A stretch of DNA of 64,000 bases from DAOTWA01 sp963702935 (GTDB lineage Bacteria; Chloroflexota; Anaerolineae; Anaerolineales; Anaerolineaceae), in assembly GCA_963702935.1 (NCBI GenBank), contig OY969772.1, forward strand, positions 4,588,001 to 4,652,000, given 5' to 3'. Position numbers and translations under genes: made by a program. This document shows, in pieces, positions 17,006-25,399 of this stretch (its first letter is position 1; every line of letters begins with the position of its first letter). Below the pieces are notes generated by a model. The model saw only the letters and a program-made list of their open reading frames with translations. It ran no database searches and was not told the origin of the DNA.

Positions 17006-17635
17006 ATGGATGAGATGATAGCCAGAGAGATACCCGACATCATTGTGGGCCGCTTGCCCAGGTATTTACGAGCTTTACAGCGCATGCAACAAATCGGTCA
17101 CCAATCCACGTCTTCGCAAGAATTGGGGAAACAGTTAGGTATTTCTGCCGCGCAGATCCGCAAGGACCTCTCCCAATTTGGCGAGTTCGGCAAGCAAGGC
17201 ACCGGCTATTCCATCCCCTACCTCATCGAGCAGTTGCAGAACATCCTGAACGTGGATCGCGCCTGGGAGCTGGTGCTGGTAGGCGCCGGGCATCTCGGCC
17301 ACGCCATCGCTAATTACCAGGGGTTTGCCGAGAGCGGCTTTCGCATCGTCAAGGTGTTCGACAGCGACCCGGGCAAAATAGGGAAGTCTGCCGGCCCGTT
17401 CGTCATCGAGGACATGGCCAATATGATCGAGGCCGTGCAAAAAGCCGGCATTCGCATGGCCATGGTCACCGTACCCGCCTCTGTGGCGCAATCTGTCGTG
17501 GACGATCTGATTAAAGCCGGCGTGAAGGCCATCCTCAATTACGCGCCCATCGTCATCAAGGTCCCCGAGGACGTTCACGTGCAATACATCGATCCGGTCA
17601 TCCACTTACAACGCATGACTTATTATCTGGATTAG
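17006..17635 (+). CDS. rex: Redox-sensing transcriptional repressor Rex
   Basis: 209 residues, normal for the family. An N-terminal winged helix (RLPRYLRALQRM, SQELGKQLGISAAQIRKDLSQFGEFGKQGTGY) is followed by a Rossmann domain with VGAGHLGHAIANY and the C-terminal swapped helix. Rex represses fermentation and respiration genes when NADH is low. It is monocistronic, and a Rex-like palindrome covers its own -35 box, so autoregulation is likely. A second site that fits Rex better lies at 63272-63289. Confidence 0.95.
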   Translation: MDEMIAREIPDIIVGRLPRYLRALQRMQQIGHQSTSSQELGKQLGISAAQIRKDLSQFGEFGKQGTGYSIPYLIEQLQNILNVDRAWELVLVGAGHLGHAIANYQGFAESGFRIVKVFDSDPGKIGKSAGPFVIEDMANMIEAVQKAGIRMAMVTVPASVAQSVVDDLIKAGVKAILNYAPIVIKVPEDVHVQYIDPVIHLQRMTYYLD

Positions 17636-17651
17636 GCTCCCCCCAAAAAAT

Positions 17652-18462
17652 TCAGGACACCCCCACCTTCACACCTACGACTTGATCCATGATCGAGAGC
17701 AGCACTTCCAGGTTAGGGATCTTGGAGGCCCGCACCCGGATTCCTTTGAAGGGGCCTTTCGCCTCCGCGGGTGAGATGCGCAAGACTCCCTGGTGAAGGG
17801 TCACCTCGCCGACCAGGCTCCACGGGTACATTTTTCCCCCATTTAATTCCCCCCGCTTTGCTCATCGAGAACCGCTCGAAATCGATATCCTGGCCCAGGT
17901 TGAACGCCCCGGCGCACTGGTCGTACAGGCGCGGGACGACCCTCTCGTGGATGTTCCTGGCCAGCAGCTCGACCCGTTCCAGCTCGTCGTCCAGCGCCAG
18001 GCGCCGGCCGTCCCGGCGCGTGAAGGTGTAACGATGCGTGACGCCCGTATCCATGCCCAGGGCCGTGTGCCGGACGACCTCCGCGCGCAAGCTGGCGATT
18101 TCCTCCCACCGCCAGGCGTGCACTCCCCTCCGGTCGCGATAGGCAAAGCCCTGCTCGAAAAAAGCCGCGCTTTTAGGCCAGTTCGCGTAAGCGGAAGCGC
18201 CCGCCAGGACCGCGATCAGCGCCAATCCGCCGGCGATCGCCACGGGCAGCGTAAGCGTCTTGCCCACGACCGCCGGTCCAAATTTGTAATACTTGAGGTA
18301 AGTGGCGTACAGCCCGTAGAGCAGGACGGCAGCGCCGCCTGCGCCGGCCGCCAGCGCCAGGAGGAGTGGCCCCCATCGCGCCCAAAAGCGCTGGCGCAGG
18401 GGATAAACGTCGATCACCCTGCCCATGCCTTGCAGCGCAGCAAAACTCTCAGGAATCTTCAT
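17652..18462 (-). pseudogene. DUF6585-like membrane protein, frameshifted near its C-terminus
   Basis: The N-terminal 220 residues contain two membrane helices (about 31-55 and 70-92) and a soluble part with WRWEEIASLRAEV and THRYTFTRRDGRRLALDDELERVELLARNI, resembling DUF6585. The frame then runs out of the family at about 17835. Removing one base in the adjoining G5/A5 runs restores YPWSLVGEVTLHQGVLRIS and a C-terminus ending at the TGA at 17652-17654 (IPNLEVLLSIMDQVVGVKVG). The join site sits on homopolymers, so an indel error is more likely than inactivation. Function unknown. Confidence 0.65.
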
Positions 18463-18499
18463 CCTTCCCCAACGCCCATCCCCTTGGGCGGCCCTGGAC

Positions 18500-18652
18500 G
18501 TTACCTTCTGCTGCCTTCTTCATCCTTCATCCTTCCGCCCTCATCCTTTCCTCACCCCTCCGCCCTCATCCTTCATCCTTTCCTCATCCTTCCGCCTTCC
18601 GCCCTCATCCTTTCTTCATCCTTCATCCTTCCGCCTTCATCCTTTACACCGG
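18500..18652. repeat. Degenerate TTCATCCTTCCGCCC tandem repeat
   Basis: About 150 bases built from words CATCCTT, TTCCTC and CCGCC in irregular order. It lies between the convergent ends of no genes: upstream of the DUF6585-like gene and just after the MreB stop codon. Open frames in it are low-complexity artefacts. Confidence 0.8.
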
Positions 18653-19651
18653 TGGTAAATTCCTGCGGATGATCGGGTAGATGCTCAAGGCTTTGGCCGC
18701 CCCCTGCGCCGTGCAGGTAGTGGGGTTATCCACCGGGTAAGCCGGAATGCCCAGGGATTTGGTGAGGAATTTATCGATGCCGCGCAGCAAGGCGCCCCCG
18801 CCGCACAGGGCCACGCCCCGGTCGATGATATCCGAGATCAGCTCGGGGGGCGTTTTCTCCAGCACGTGCCGCACGGTGGCCACTACGCCTGCCAGGGGCT
18901 CTTGCAGCGCCTCGACGATGTCATCCGTCGTCAGGCTGGCCGGCCTGGGCAGGCCGGTAACCTGGTCCTGGCCTTGAATTTCCATGGTCTGTTGCTCGTC
19001 CTGGGGAATGGCGGCGCCAATTCTTATCTTGAGCTGTTCGGCGGTGGGCTGGCCGATGATCAGCCCGTACTTTTTGCGCAGGTAAGCGATGATGGCATCG
19101 TCCATCTTCAAGCCGCCGGTGTGGGAAGTCTCTGCCGAGACGATCCCGTGCATGGCTAATACGGCTGCCTGGGTCGTGCCGCCTCCCAGACAGATCATCA
19201 TGTTTCCGGAAGGCGTCCCAATCGGCAAATCGATGCCCAGCGCAGCCGCCAGCGGCTGCTGGATGAGGTACACTTCGCGGCTCCCGGCGCCCAGGCCGGC
19301 TTCGTGGACGGCGCGGCTCTCCACGCTGGTCACCCCATAAGGCACCGTGATCATCACCTTGGGGCGGAATATACGCATCGGCCCGCTCAATTTCTTGATC
19401 AGATCGTTGAGCAGGTTCTCGGTAACTTCGTATTCGGCGATGACGCCGTTTTGCAAAGGGCGGGTCACTTCGATTGAATCCGGCACGCGGCCGTACATAT
19501 CCTGAGCCGCGCGGCCCCATTCAACCATCTTTTGCTCCTCCACCAGGATTGCAACGATGGTAGGTTCTTCGAGCAAGATCTGGTTGCCTTCCGCAACGAC
19601 TGTATTGATCGTTCCCAGGTCAATACCCAGTTCCCGTGTAAATGCAGGCAT
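18644..19651 (-). CDS. mreB: MreB/Mbl-like rod-shape actin homologue
   Basis: 335 residues from the ATG at 19651. Actin-fold motifs are clear: phosphate 1 loop LGIDLGTINTVV at the start, phosphate 2 loop MMICLGGGTTQAAV, and the adenosine motif VALCGGGALLRGID near the C-terminus. It should polymerise on the membrane to guide wall synthesis. A GTG 24 bases upstream lacks a ribosome site; the chosen ATG has GGAGGG 12 bases ahead. There is no mreC or mreD next to it. Confidence 0.9.
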   Translation of the reverse strand: MPAFTRELGIDLGTINTVVAEGNQILLEEPTIVAILVEEQKMVEWGRAAQDMYGRVPDSIEVTRPLQNGVIAEYEVTENLLNDLIKKLSGPMRIFRPKVMITVPYGVTSVESRAVHEAGLGAGSREVYLIQQPLAAALGIDLPIGTPSGNMMICLGGGTTQAAVLAMHGIVSAETSHTGGLKMDDAIIAYLRKKYGLIIGQPTAEQLKIRIGAAIPQDEQQTMEIQGQDQVTGLPRPASLTTDDIVEALQEPLAGVVATVRHVLEKTPPELISDIIDRGVALCGGGALLRGIDKFLTKSLGIPAYPVDNPTTCTAQGAAKALSIYPIIRRNLPPV

Positions 19652-19813
19652 AGGCTGGTGAACTCCCTCCACCAATTTTAATAATGAGTGAGCTTATCCA
19701 TCGAGTGATTAGATTTTCACCCCTGAGAGATCTGTAGGAATAAATAATCTAAGGTAAGCAATTTCAAATAATACCTGAAAGCGGCCTTCCTGTCCAGTTT
19801 TATCCCGAGAGGG

Positions 19814-20392
19814 TTAAGTGGCAAAATATTGCAGCGCCAGGCGCAGGCGCATCTCGATATCTTGCGGGGTATCCCGTGGAATGGCCTGCAGCGCCGCCTG
19901 GGCTTCTACCACGCTGTAGCCGAGGGCCGTCAGAGCCGCCAGGACTTCCGTATCCACGTCGGTGATGATCGCCCCACTTTCCAACCCCACTTCCGCCCCG
20001 ATCTTTCCCTGCAAGTGCAGCAGGATCTTCTGGGCGGTTTTCTTGCCCACCCCTGGCACGCGCCCAAACACCTCGGCCTGCTCATTCACCACCGCCCGGC
20101 GGATGGCGTCCGTCGACAGCACGGAGAGGATCGAAAGAGCCAGGCGCGGGCCGATCCCGTTGACTCCCAGGAGCAGGGCGAAGAATTGTTCCACTTCTTT
20201 CGTCTCGAAGCCGTATAGGACCAGGGCGTCTTGCCGCACGATCAGGTGAGTATGCAAGAACACGTCCTCGCCGGTCTGCAAGCGGTCTCGCAGCGGCGAG
20301 GGAATATATACGCGCAGGCCCACCCCCCCTACCCCCACCACGATGTGATCTTCGCCGAGTTCCAGAATTTCGCCGTTCAGTGAAGCGATCAT
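19814..20392 (-). CDS. ruvA: Holliday junction branch migration protein RuvA
   Basis: 192 residues. Domain I starts MIASLNGEILELGEDHIVVGVGGVGLRVYIP, domain II carries the helix-hairpin-helix motifs LLGVNGIGPRLALSIL and VPGVGKKTAQKIL, and the short domain III that contacts RuvB closes the protein. RuvA tetramers bind four-way junctions and load RuvB. It is the last gene of a yebC-ruvC-methyltransferase-ruvA run; ruvB is not in the window. Confidence 0.95.
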   Translation of the reverse strand: MIASLNGEILELGEDHIVVGVGGVGLRVYIPSPLRDRLQTGEDVFLHTHLIVRQDALVLYGFETKEVEQFFALLLGVNGIGPRLALSILSVLSTDAIRRAVVNEQAEVFGRVPGVGKKTAQKILLHLQGKIGAEVGLESGAIITDVDTEVLAALTALGYSVVEAQAALQAIPRDTPQDIEMRLRLALQYFAT

Positions 20393-20473
20393 TCTCTTTG
20401 CCTGTGATCCTTTTCAAATACCCAATTGGTGCATTTCTAGCAGTTTGTCGGAGGGCCTTGTCGGCGCTCATTT

Positions 20474-20547
20474 TTTACCGCAAAGCACGCGAAGAACGCT
20501 AAGAAAACCAAAAAACTTTGCGACCTTTGCGCTCTTTGCGGTTTAAA
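20474..20547. repeat. Imperfect palindromic intergenic repeat (TTTGCGCTCTTTGCGG type)
   Basis: Left arm ACCGCAAAGCACGCGAAG and right arm CTTTGCGCTCTTTGCGGT form a large imperfect hairpin between ruvA and the methyltransferase gene. The wording is that of a dispersed repeat I have seen in many environmental genomes. Confidence 0.65.
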
Positions 20548-20588
20548 TGGAAGTTTTCTGTCAAAATAAATTCCTCTCCGACGGCCTG

Positions 20589-21413
20589 CTAGCGCGTCGA
20601 TCTTTCCGCGTCTCGCCTTTGATTGTAAATCTCGTACAGAACGACCGCCGTCGCCACCGCCAGGTTGAGAGAATCGCTTCTCCCCTGCATGGGAATCTTT
20701 ACGACGCGATCCGAGAGCGCCAGGTGCTGCTCCAACAATCCCAGGCGCTCGCTGCCCATCAACACGATCAACGGGTCCGGGTAGACGACCTGGTGATAGT
20801 CCTCCTGGGCCGCGCCGGAGGTGGCGATCACTGCGTAAGGATGGCTCTTTTTCCATGCGGCGAACTCGGCGAAGCTGGCTTTGACCAGCCGCTGGGAAAA
20901 TACCGCCCCCATGCTGGCCCGCACGGCCGTGGGGTCGTAGGGGTCCGTGGACTGGTCCAGCAGGATCAAGCCACTGCCCCCCACCGAATCGTGCGTGCGC
21001 AGGATCGTGCCCAGGTTGCCCGGGTCCTGGACGGCGTCCAGCGCCACCCAGCAGTCGCCCGGCTTCAAGGCGACCTCCGCCAGATTCACCCAGCGCTGCC
21101 GCACGACTGCCCCGATCCCTTGCGGGCCTTCTTTCAGCGCGAACGATTTGAAGACTTCAGCGCTGACTTCCAAAACAGGCACCCCGGCCTCGGCTTGCTC
21201 GCGCAGGAGCTGTTCGCCAAATTTGCTTTCCAGCAGATCGGGGGCAGCCACCAGGAATTCCAGGCCGGCTTCGAGCTGCGTCGCTTCGGCGACGATGCGC
21301 AACCCCTCGATGTAAAACAGGCCCGTGCGCTCGCGCTCCTTGCGCTCGCGCAGCTTGCGGATCGATTTTACCCTGGCGTTGCTCAAGCTGGTGATCTTTT
21401 CGGTCGGTACCAT
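20589..21413 (-). CDS. TrmH/SpoU family RNA 2'-O-methyltransferase
   Basis: 274 residues. The N-terminal substrate-binding part NARVKSIRKLRERKERERTGLFYIEGLRIVAEA is typical of the 23S rRNA group, and the C-terminal SPOUT knot shows ALDAVQDPGNLGTILRT, VIVLMGSERLGL (as LIVLMGSERLGL) and VKIPMQGRSDSLNLAVATAVVLYE, which together form the SAM site. It probably methylates a ribose in 23S rRNA. It lies between ruvC and ruvA on the same strand. Confidence 0.93.
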   Translation of the reverse strand: MVPTEKITSLSNARVKSIRKLRERKERERTGLFYIEGLRIVAEATQLEAGLEFLVAAPDLLESKFGEQLLREQAEAGVPVLEVSAEVFKSFALKEGPQGIGAVVRQRWVNLAEVALKPGDCWVALDAVQDPGNLGTILRTHDSVGGSGLILLDQSTDPYDPTAVRASMGAVFSQRLVKASFAEFAAWKKSHPYAVIATSGAAQEDYHQVVYPDPLIVLMGSERLGLLEQHLALSDRVVKIPMQGRSDSLNLAVATAVVLYEIYNQRRDAERSTR

Positions 21414-21435
21414 GGGATCGTCTTCTCGCCGCGCT

Positions 21436-21936
21436 TCAAGTGCTGCTCACCACGTCCAGTCCGCTTTGGCGGCTGTGCACGTGGCAGATTGCCACCGCCA
21501 ACGCGTCGGCGGCGTCGTCCGGGCGGGGGATATCCTTCAGCCCTAGCAGGGCGCGCACCATGAGCTGCATCTGGCGCTTTTCGGCTCCGCCGTAACCGGC
21601 CACCGCCTGCTTGATCTCCAGCGGGGTATATTCTCCCACGCTCAGCCCGGCTTGAGCCATCGCCAGCAGGATCACCCCGCGCGCCTGCCCGACCGAGATC
21701 GCCGTGGTGACGTTGCGCTGAAAAAACAACTTCTCCACCGCGCAGCTTTCTGGGCGATGGAGAAGCAAGATTTCATTTAGTCGCTGGTACAGCAGGATCA
21801 GCCGTTTGGGCATCTCCAGGTCGGCCGGCGTGAGGATTGCGCCAAAATCTACAGCTTGCAGGCTGCCATCCTCCGTCTCTCTAACCAGGCCGTAACCTGT
21901 GGTGGCCGTCCCCGGATCGATCCCTAAAACCAACAT
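21436..21936 (-). CDS. ruvC: Crossover junction endodeoxyribonuclease RuvC
   Basis: 166 residues, normal length. The four acidic catalytic residues are in place: Asp in LGIDPGTATTGYG, Glu in CAVEKLFFQRNVTTAISVGQARG, a Glu or Asp in the middle, and the Asp pair in RPDDAADALAVAICH. RuvC cuts Holliday junctions. The start lies 11 bases after the yebC stop, so the two are co-transcribed. Confidence 0.95.
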   Translation of the reverse strand: MLVLGIDPGTATTGYGLVRETEDGSLQAVDFGAILTPADLEMPKRLILLYQRLNEILLLHRPESCAVEKLFFQRNVTTAISVGQARGVILLAMAQAGLSVGEYTPLEIKQAVAGYGGAEKRQMQLMVRALLGLKDIPRPDDAADALAVAICHVHSRQSGLDVVSST

Positions 21937-21947
21937 GAGGGAAATTT

Positions 21948-22703
21948 TCAGTCCGCTTCCAGCGCGGACATGGCTTCCTCGGTCAGGCGCAAGTTCGAGA
22001 AGACGTTTTGAACGTCGTCCAGGTCCTCGAGGGCTTCGATGGTCTTCATTACCTGGATGGCCGCATCGGTGGGAAGCTCGATCTCCTGGTTGGGGATCAT
22101 GCGCAATCCGGCTTCATCAGGGTGGAGATTGGCGGCCCGCAGGCTATCGCCAATGGTTTTGAATTTATCCACGGGGGCGACGATCTCGATCTCATCTTCA
22201 CCGGTAATCACATCGTTAGCGCCCGCTTCCACTGCCAGCTCGAAGATCTTATCCATGTCCTGACCGGCCGCCAGCACCGAAAAATAGGCCGAGTTCGTGA
22301 ATTGCCAGCCCACCGAGCCGGCCTCGCCCATCGTGCCGCCACTACGGGTGAGCAGGTGGCGGATCTCCGCCACGGCGCGATTGCGATTGTCCGTAACGCA
22401 CTCGATCATCAATGCGATCCCGTGCGCGGCGTAACCTTCATAGTAAATTTGCTCGAGTGTGACGCCGTCCTTGCTATCCCCCGTTCCCCGCTTGATGGCC
22501 CGGTCGATATTGTCTTTCGGCATATTTTGGGCCCTGGCTCGCTCGATTGCCAGTTGAAGGCGGACATTCAAATCGGGATCCCCGCCACCTTCACGAGCCG
22601 CCATGACAATTTCGCGCGCCAGGCGGGTGAAAACCTGCCCTCGCTTGGCGTCCGCCGCGCCCTTCTTCCGCCTGATTGTCGCCCAATGCGAATGTCCAGA
22701 CAT
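21948..22703 (-). CDS. YebC/PmpR family translation/regulatory factor
   Basis: 251 residues. Begins MSGHSHWATIRRKKGAADAKRGQVFTRLAREI, the invariant YebC opening, and continues with the RAxxxNMPKDNIDRAIKRGTG and TDNRNRAVAEIRHLL segments. YebC proteins are described as transcriptional regulators and, more recently, as factors relieving ribosome stalling at proline runs. Classic neighbour of ruvC. Confidence 0.95.
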   Translation of the reverse strand: MSGHSHWATIRRKKGAADAKRGQVFTRLAREIVMAAREGGGDPDLNVRLQLAIERARAQNMPKDNIDRAIKRGTGDSKDGVTLEQIYYEGYAAHGIALMIECVTDNRNRAVAEIRHLLTRSGGTMGEAGSVGWQFTNSAYFSVLAAGQDMDKIFELAVEAGANDVITGEDEIEIVAPVDKFKTIGDSLRAANLHPDEAGLRMIPNQEIELPTDAAIQVMKTIEALEDLDDVQNVFSNLRLTEEAMSALEAD

Positions 22704-23440
22704 ACTTAGATCTCCTCAAACACCTTATTCAAGATGAGTAACTCGGATTTGGATAGATTATACCATGCAAAATCCTGGTGAAGCCTTCCGCGGCGCAAAA
22801 AAACGCCCGGCCTGCTCGTTTTTCCCCAACCGCGACCCCGACCGGTGTCATTGCGAGCGCCTTTGACCCATGTCCTTGCGAGTAACTCCACAGCGCCGAG
22901 GCGCTCTTCTTTCGAGAAGAAACCATCCTGGAGCGTCCTTGCGAGTAACTCCACAGCGCCAGGGCGTTCTTCTTTCGGGAAGAAACCATCACGGAGTGTC
23001 ATTGCGAGCGTTCTGTGCGAAGCAATCTGAGTGCTGGCCGAGAGAGATCGCCACGCCCTGGCGCTCTGCGTGCCCGTAGGACAAAGAACACTCAGGGCTC
23101 GCGCCGCTCTGCGTACCCCTAGGGTAATGACATGCCTAAGTTTCTTAATAGGCCCGGCGTATTTTCCGGGCCGGAGCAATCTCGCTCACGTTCGGGCACA
23201 CGTAGCGCGCCTGCGGCAAGAACGCCCCGCGATGCTATCGGGCCTCCCTCCCCCCGCCCAAAAGTTATATTTACAAACCACAAGCGGCCAGTTAACAGAA
23301 CTGAAAGGTATCACTAAAAGTAACGATTTCCCATTGTAATATAACCATAATAATACTAAAATATAATAGTAAGTTATTTAGATTATAACTACCAAATTAC
23401 TGGACAACAGGTTGCGGGTTAGGATAAATTACAAAGGATC
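22704..23440. other. Long intergenic region, no gene seen
   Basis: 737 bases between yebC and a divergent sortase-like gene. Its left half holds direct repeats (separate entry); the right half becomes AT-rich from about 23330 and likely carries the promoter of the sortase-like gene. Frames here are repeat artefacts. Confidence 0.6.
22847..23040. repeat. 63-base direct repeats of the GTCATTGCGAG family
   Basis: Units start at 22872 and 22935 with a period of exactly 63 bases, each opening GTCCTTGCGAGTAACTCC and containing the hairpin-forming CTTCTTTCGAGAAGAA. Partial copies opening GTCATTGCGAGCG flank them at 22847 and 22998; the last ends GCGAAGCAATCTGA. Confidence 0.85.
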
Positions 23441-24124
23441 ATGAAAATAACAAAGATTTTTACTTTTGCCTTCCTGTTCGCCGCAGTCATCCTCGCAGCC
23501 CTTCCCATAAGCCCGGTGCAGGCTTATTCTCAATCGGGTGATTCCTTAAAGCAACCGGCTCCCGCTAGCTTGGGAGAGGCCCTCCCCAATTTCAAGACGT
23601 TTGTAAAAGCCGCCACCTCGGGCCATCCCGACCTGGTCGCGGCGGTTTACGTGCCGGGCGTCATGGCTCTGCGCGTTTTGCAACAGCCCACCGGCAACCC
23701 CGCCTTCGTGTCCTCCGAGGCGGAAACGGCCACCCAATTCGGCCTGGCGACCCAATACAAAACCATCGGCCTGCTGGCCCATAACAATCTGGCCGGCAGC
23801 CAGTTCTCCAACCTCCAGCTTGGGCAGACCATTTATCTGATCCTTGGAGACGGCAGCGTGCGGTATTATCGCGTGACCCACATCCACCGCTACCAGGCCC
23901 TCAGCCCCACCAGCCCTTATTCGAATTTCGTCGATCTGGATAACCCCGGCCAGCAAATCAGCAGCACCGACTTGTTCACGCGAATTTTCATCCCCGCCAC
24001 AACCACCTCCACCACCACCGGGGGAACCAGCCAGCTGGTCTTCCAGACCTGCATCGCAGCCAACGGCAATAGCTCGTGGGGACGCTTGTTCGTGACTGCC
24101 GAGCCTATCTCCCCCCAGATCTAA
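23441..24124 (+). CDS. Secreted sortase-like protein
   Basis: 227 residues. A cleavable-looking signal peptide (1-28, ending PVQAYS) precedes a domain with sortase hallmarks: His114 in IGLLAHNNL, Cys204 in LVFQTC and Arg215 in WGRLFVTA, matching the His-Cys-Arg triad order and the TLxTC and RLxV motifs. Unlike usual sortases it has no retained membrane anchor in the predicted mature form. It is a close paralogue of the protein at 60813-61583 and faces a surface-protein and sortase locus. The reaction is unproven. Confidence 0.7.
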   Translation: MKITKIFTFAFLFAAVILAALPISPVQAYSQSGDSLKQPAPASLGEALPNFKTFVKAATSGHPDLVAAVYVPGVMALRVLQQPTGNPAFVSSEAETATQFGLATQYKTIGLLAHNNLAGSQFSNLQLGQTIYLILGDGSVRYYRVTHIHRYQALSPTSPYSNFVDLDNPGQQISSTDLFTRIFIPATTTSTTTGGTSQLVFQTCIAANGNSSWGRLFVTAEPISPQI

Positions 24125-24155
24125 TCTCTCACCACCATCCTATCCACCTTAAATG

Positions 24156-24200
24156 CCCGGCCCCTTCCTTCTCCATAAAACCGAGAAAGAAGGGGCCGGG
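24156..24200. terminator. Bidirectional terminator hairpin
   Basis: An 18-base stem with one mismatch (24156-24173 with 24183-24200) and a 9-base loop between the convergent sortase-like and surface-protein genes. The T tract is weak on the plus side (GGTTTGTT). Confidence 0.6.
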
Positions 24201-24276
24201 GGTTTGTTCGGTGAGGTTTCGCTAAGGAAAGCCCGAATTCGGGGGGCTTAGTAAACCGTCACTGGATCAATACCGC

Positions 24277-25338
24277 TCAGGGCCGGTTTATCTTCAGGGA
24301 GATGCCGTGGAAGACCAGGGCCAGCCCTAACAGGACAATTCCCGTATCCATGAAGGCTTTTTGGTGCAAGTTGATCGGGCCGGTGGGGTGAGTGAGATCG
24401 GCGCCGGTGACTGCGATCAAAGCCGAAGGCGTCTGCGTAGTTCCAGGGGCCGCCACGGTCGGGATCGGTGTGCTCGTGTTGCCCGTCACGGCGATCGGCT
24501 CAGTGGGGGTAATGCCGGAGGGCGTAACCACCACCACGCCGGTCGATGTTGCCGTTGGGACGACTCTGACCGGTGTATTGGTAAAGGTGGGGGTAGCCCC
24601 CTGGGGAGTCCTCGGCGTGGCGCTGGGCGTGGGAGTAAAGGTAGCCGTCGCTCCCTGTGGCGTAGTCGCTGTGGCGGTGGGTGTATCCGTCACGGTTGGG
24701 GTGACCCCCTGGGGCGTGGTTTCAGTGCTCGTCGGTACGGTCGGTGTATCCGTCACCACCACCGGCTCGGTAGGTGTAGAGGTATCCGTCACCACCAGGG
24801 TCGGCGTGTCTGAAGGCACCACTACCGGGGTATTGGTTGGGGGGACGGTCGGCGCAGCGCACACGTAAGGATACCAGTAGTAATCCAGGCGCGCGCCCGA
24901 GGAAATGGGATTGCGGCTGGTGGCGTCCAGCAGGATTGCGCCCCAGTGAATCTCCACGACCGTATCCGTCGGACGAACTCCCGGCCACTGGGCATCGACC
25001 GAAAACGTCGAGCCGTCCGTCACAGTCTGTTCGTTATAAGCCGGGTTTCCTACCATGGGGTAACCGGAAATATCCGTCGGGTGCACGACGTACCATTGGG
25101 TCTGCAAGATCGCCGTGACGCCTGCCGGTAACGTCACCGTGCCCGTAGCGGTATAGGTCGTCGGGGTGAGCTGGCAAACAGCAGTATCTTGCTGGTTAAA
25201 AGATACGCTGGGGGACCCTGCCGCCGACACCGGCTGGACGGCTACCGACAGCACGATTCCCAGGACGAGAAAAATGGCGCCGAGCGAATAAGCAGTGTAG
25301 GCCATCCATCTTACAACGACACTCAGATTGCGTTTCAT
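24277..25338 (-). CDS. Thr/Pro-rich cell-surface protein with C-terminal membrane segment, possible sortase substrate
   Basis: 353 residues. A signal or anchor (1-40) is followed by a compact beta-type domain (45-155) with two Cys, then a long low-complexity stalk (about 160-300) with repeats such as TPQGVTPT and TPQGATATFT, and a C-terminus with IAVTGADLTHPTG, a hydrophobic helix and the basic tail KINRP. IAVTG occurs twice and could be a divergent LPxTG-type sorting motif. GGAGG precedes the ATG. It follows a response-regulator gene on the same strand by 61 bases and lies in the same block as a sortase. Confidence 0.7.
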   Translation of the reverse strand: MKRNLSVVVRWMAYTAYSLGAIFLVLGIVLSVAVQPVSAAGSPSVSFNQQDTAVCQLTPTTYTATGTVTLPAGVTAILQTQWYVVHPTDISGYPMVGNPAYNEQTVTDGSTFSVDAQWPGVRPTDTVVEIHWGAILLDATSRNPISSGARLDYYWYPYVCAAPTVPPTNTPVVVPSDTPTLVVTDTSTPTEPVVVTDTPTVPTSTETTPQGVTPTVTDTPTATATTPQGATATFTPTPSATPRTPQGATPTFTNTPVRVVPTATSTGVVVVTPSGITPTEPIAVTGNTSTPIPTVAAPGTTQTPSALIAVTGADLTHPTGPINLHQKAFMDTGIVLLGLALVFHGISLKINRP

Positions 25339-25399
25339 ATCATTCCTCCGTTTTTTGATCTTAACATCTTAACGGTAATAATTATTGAATTCCTATCCT

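Noticed and set aside
20437..20856. 139-codon reverse ORF
   Set aside because: Out-of-frame overlap with the SpoU methyltransferase and the palindromic repeat.
22847..23040. CRISPR array
   Set aside because: Only two full units with no unique spacers between them; the 63-base unit is wholly repeated, and no cas gene is present.
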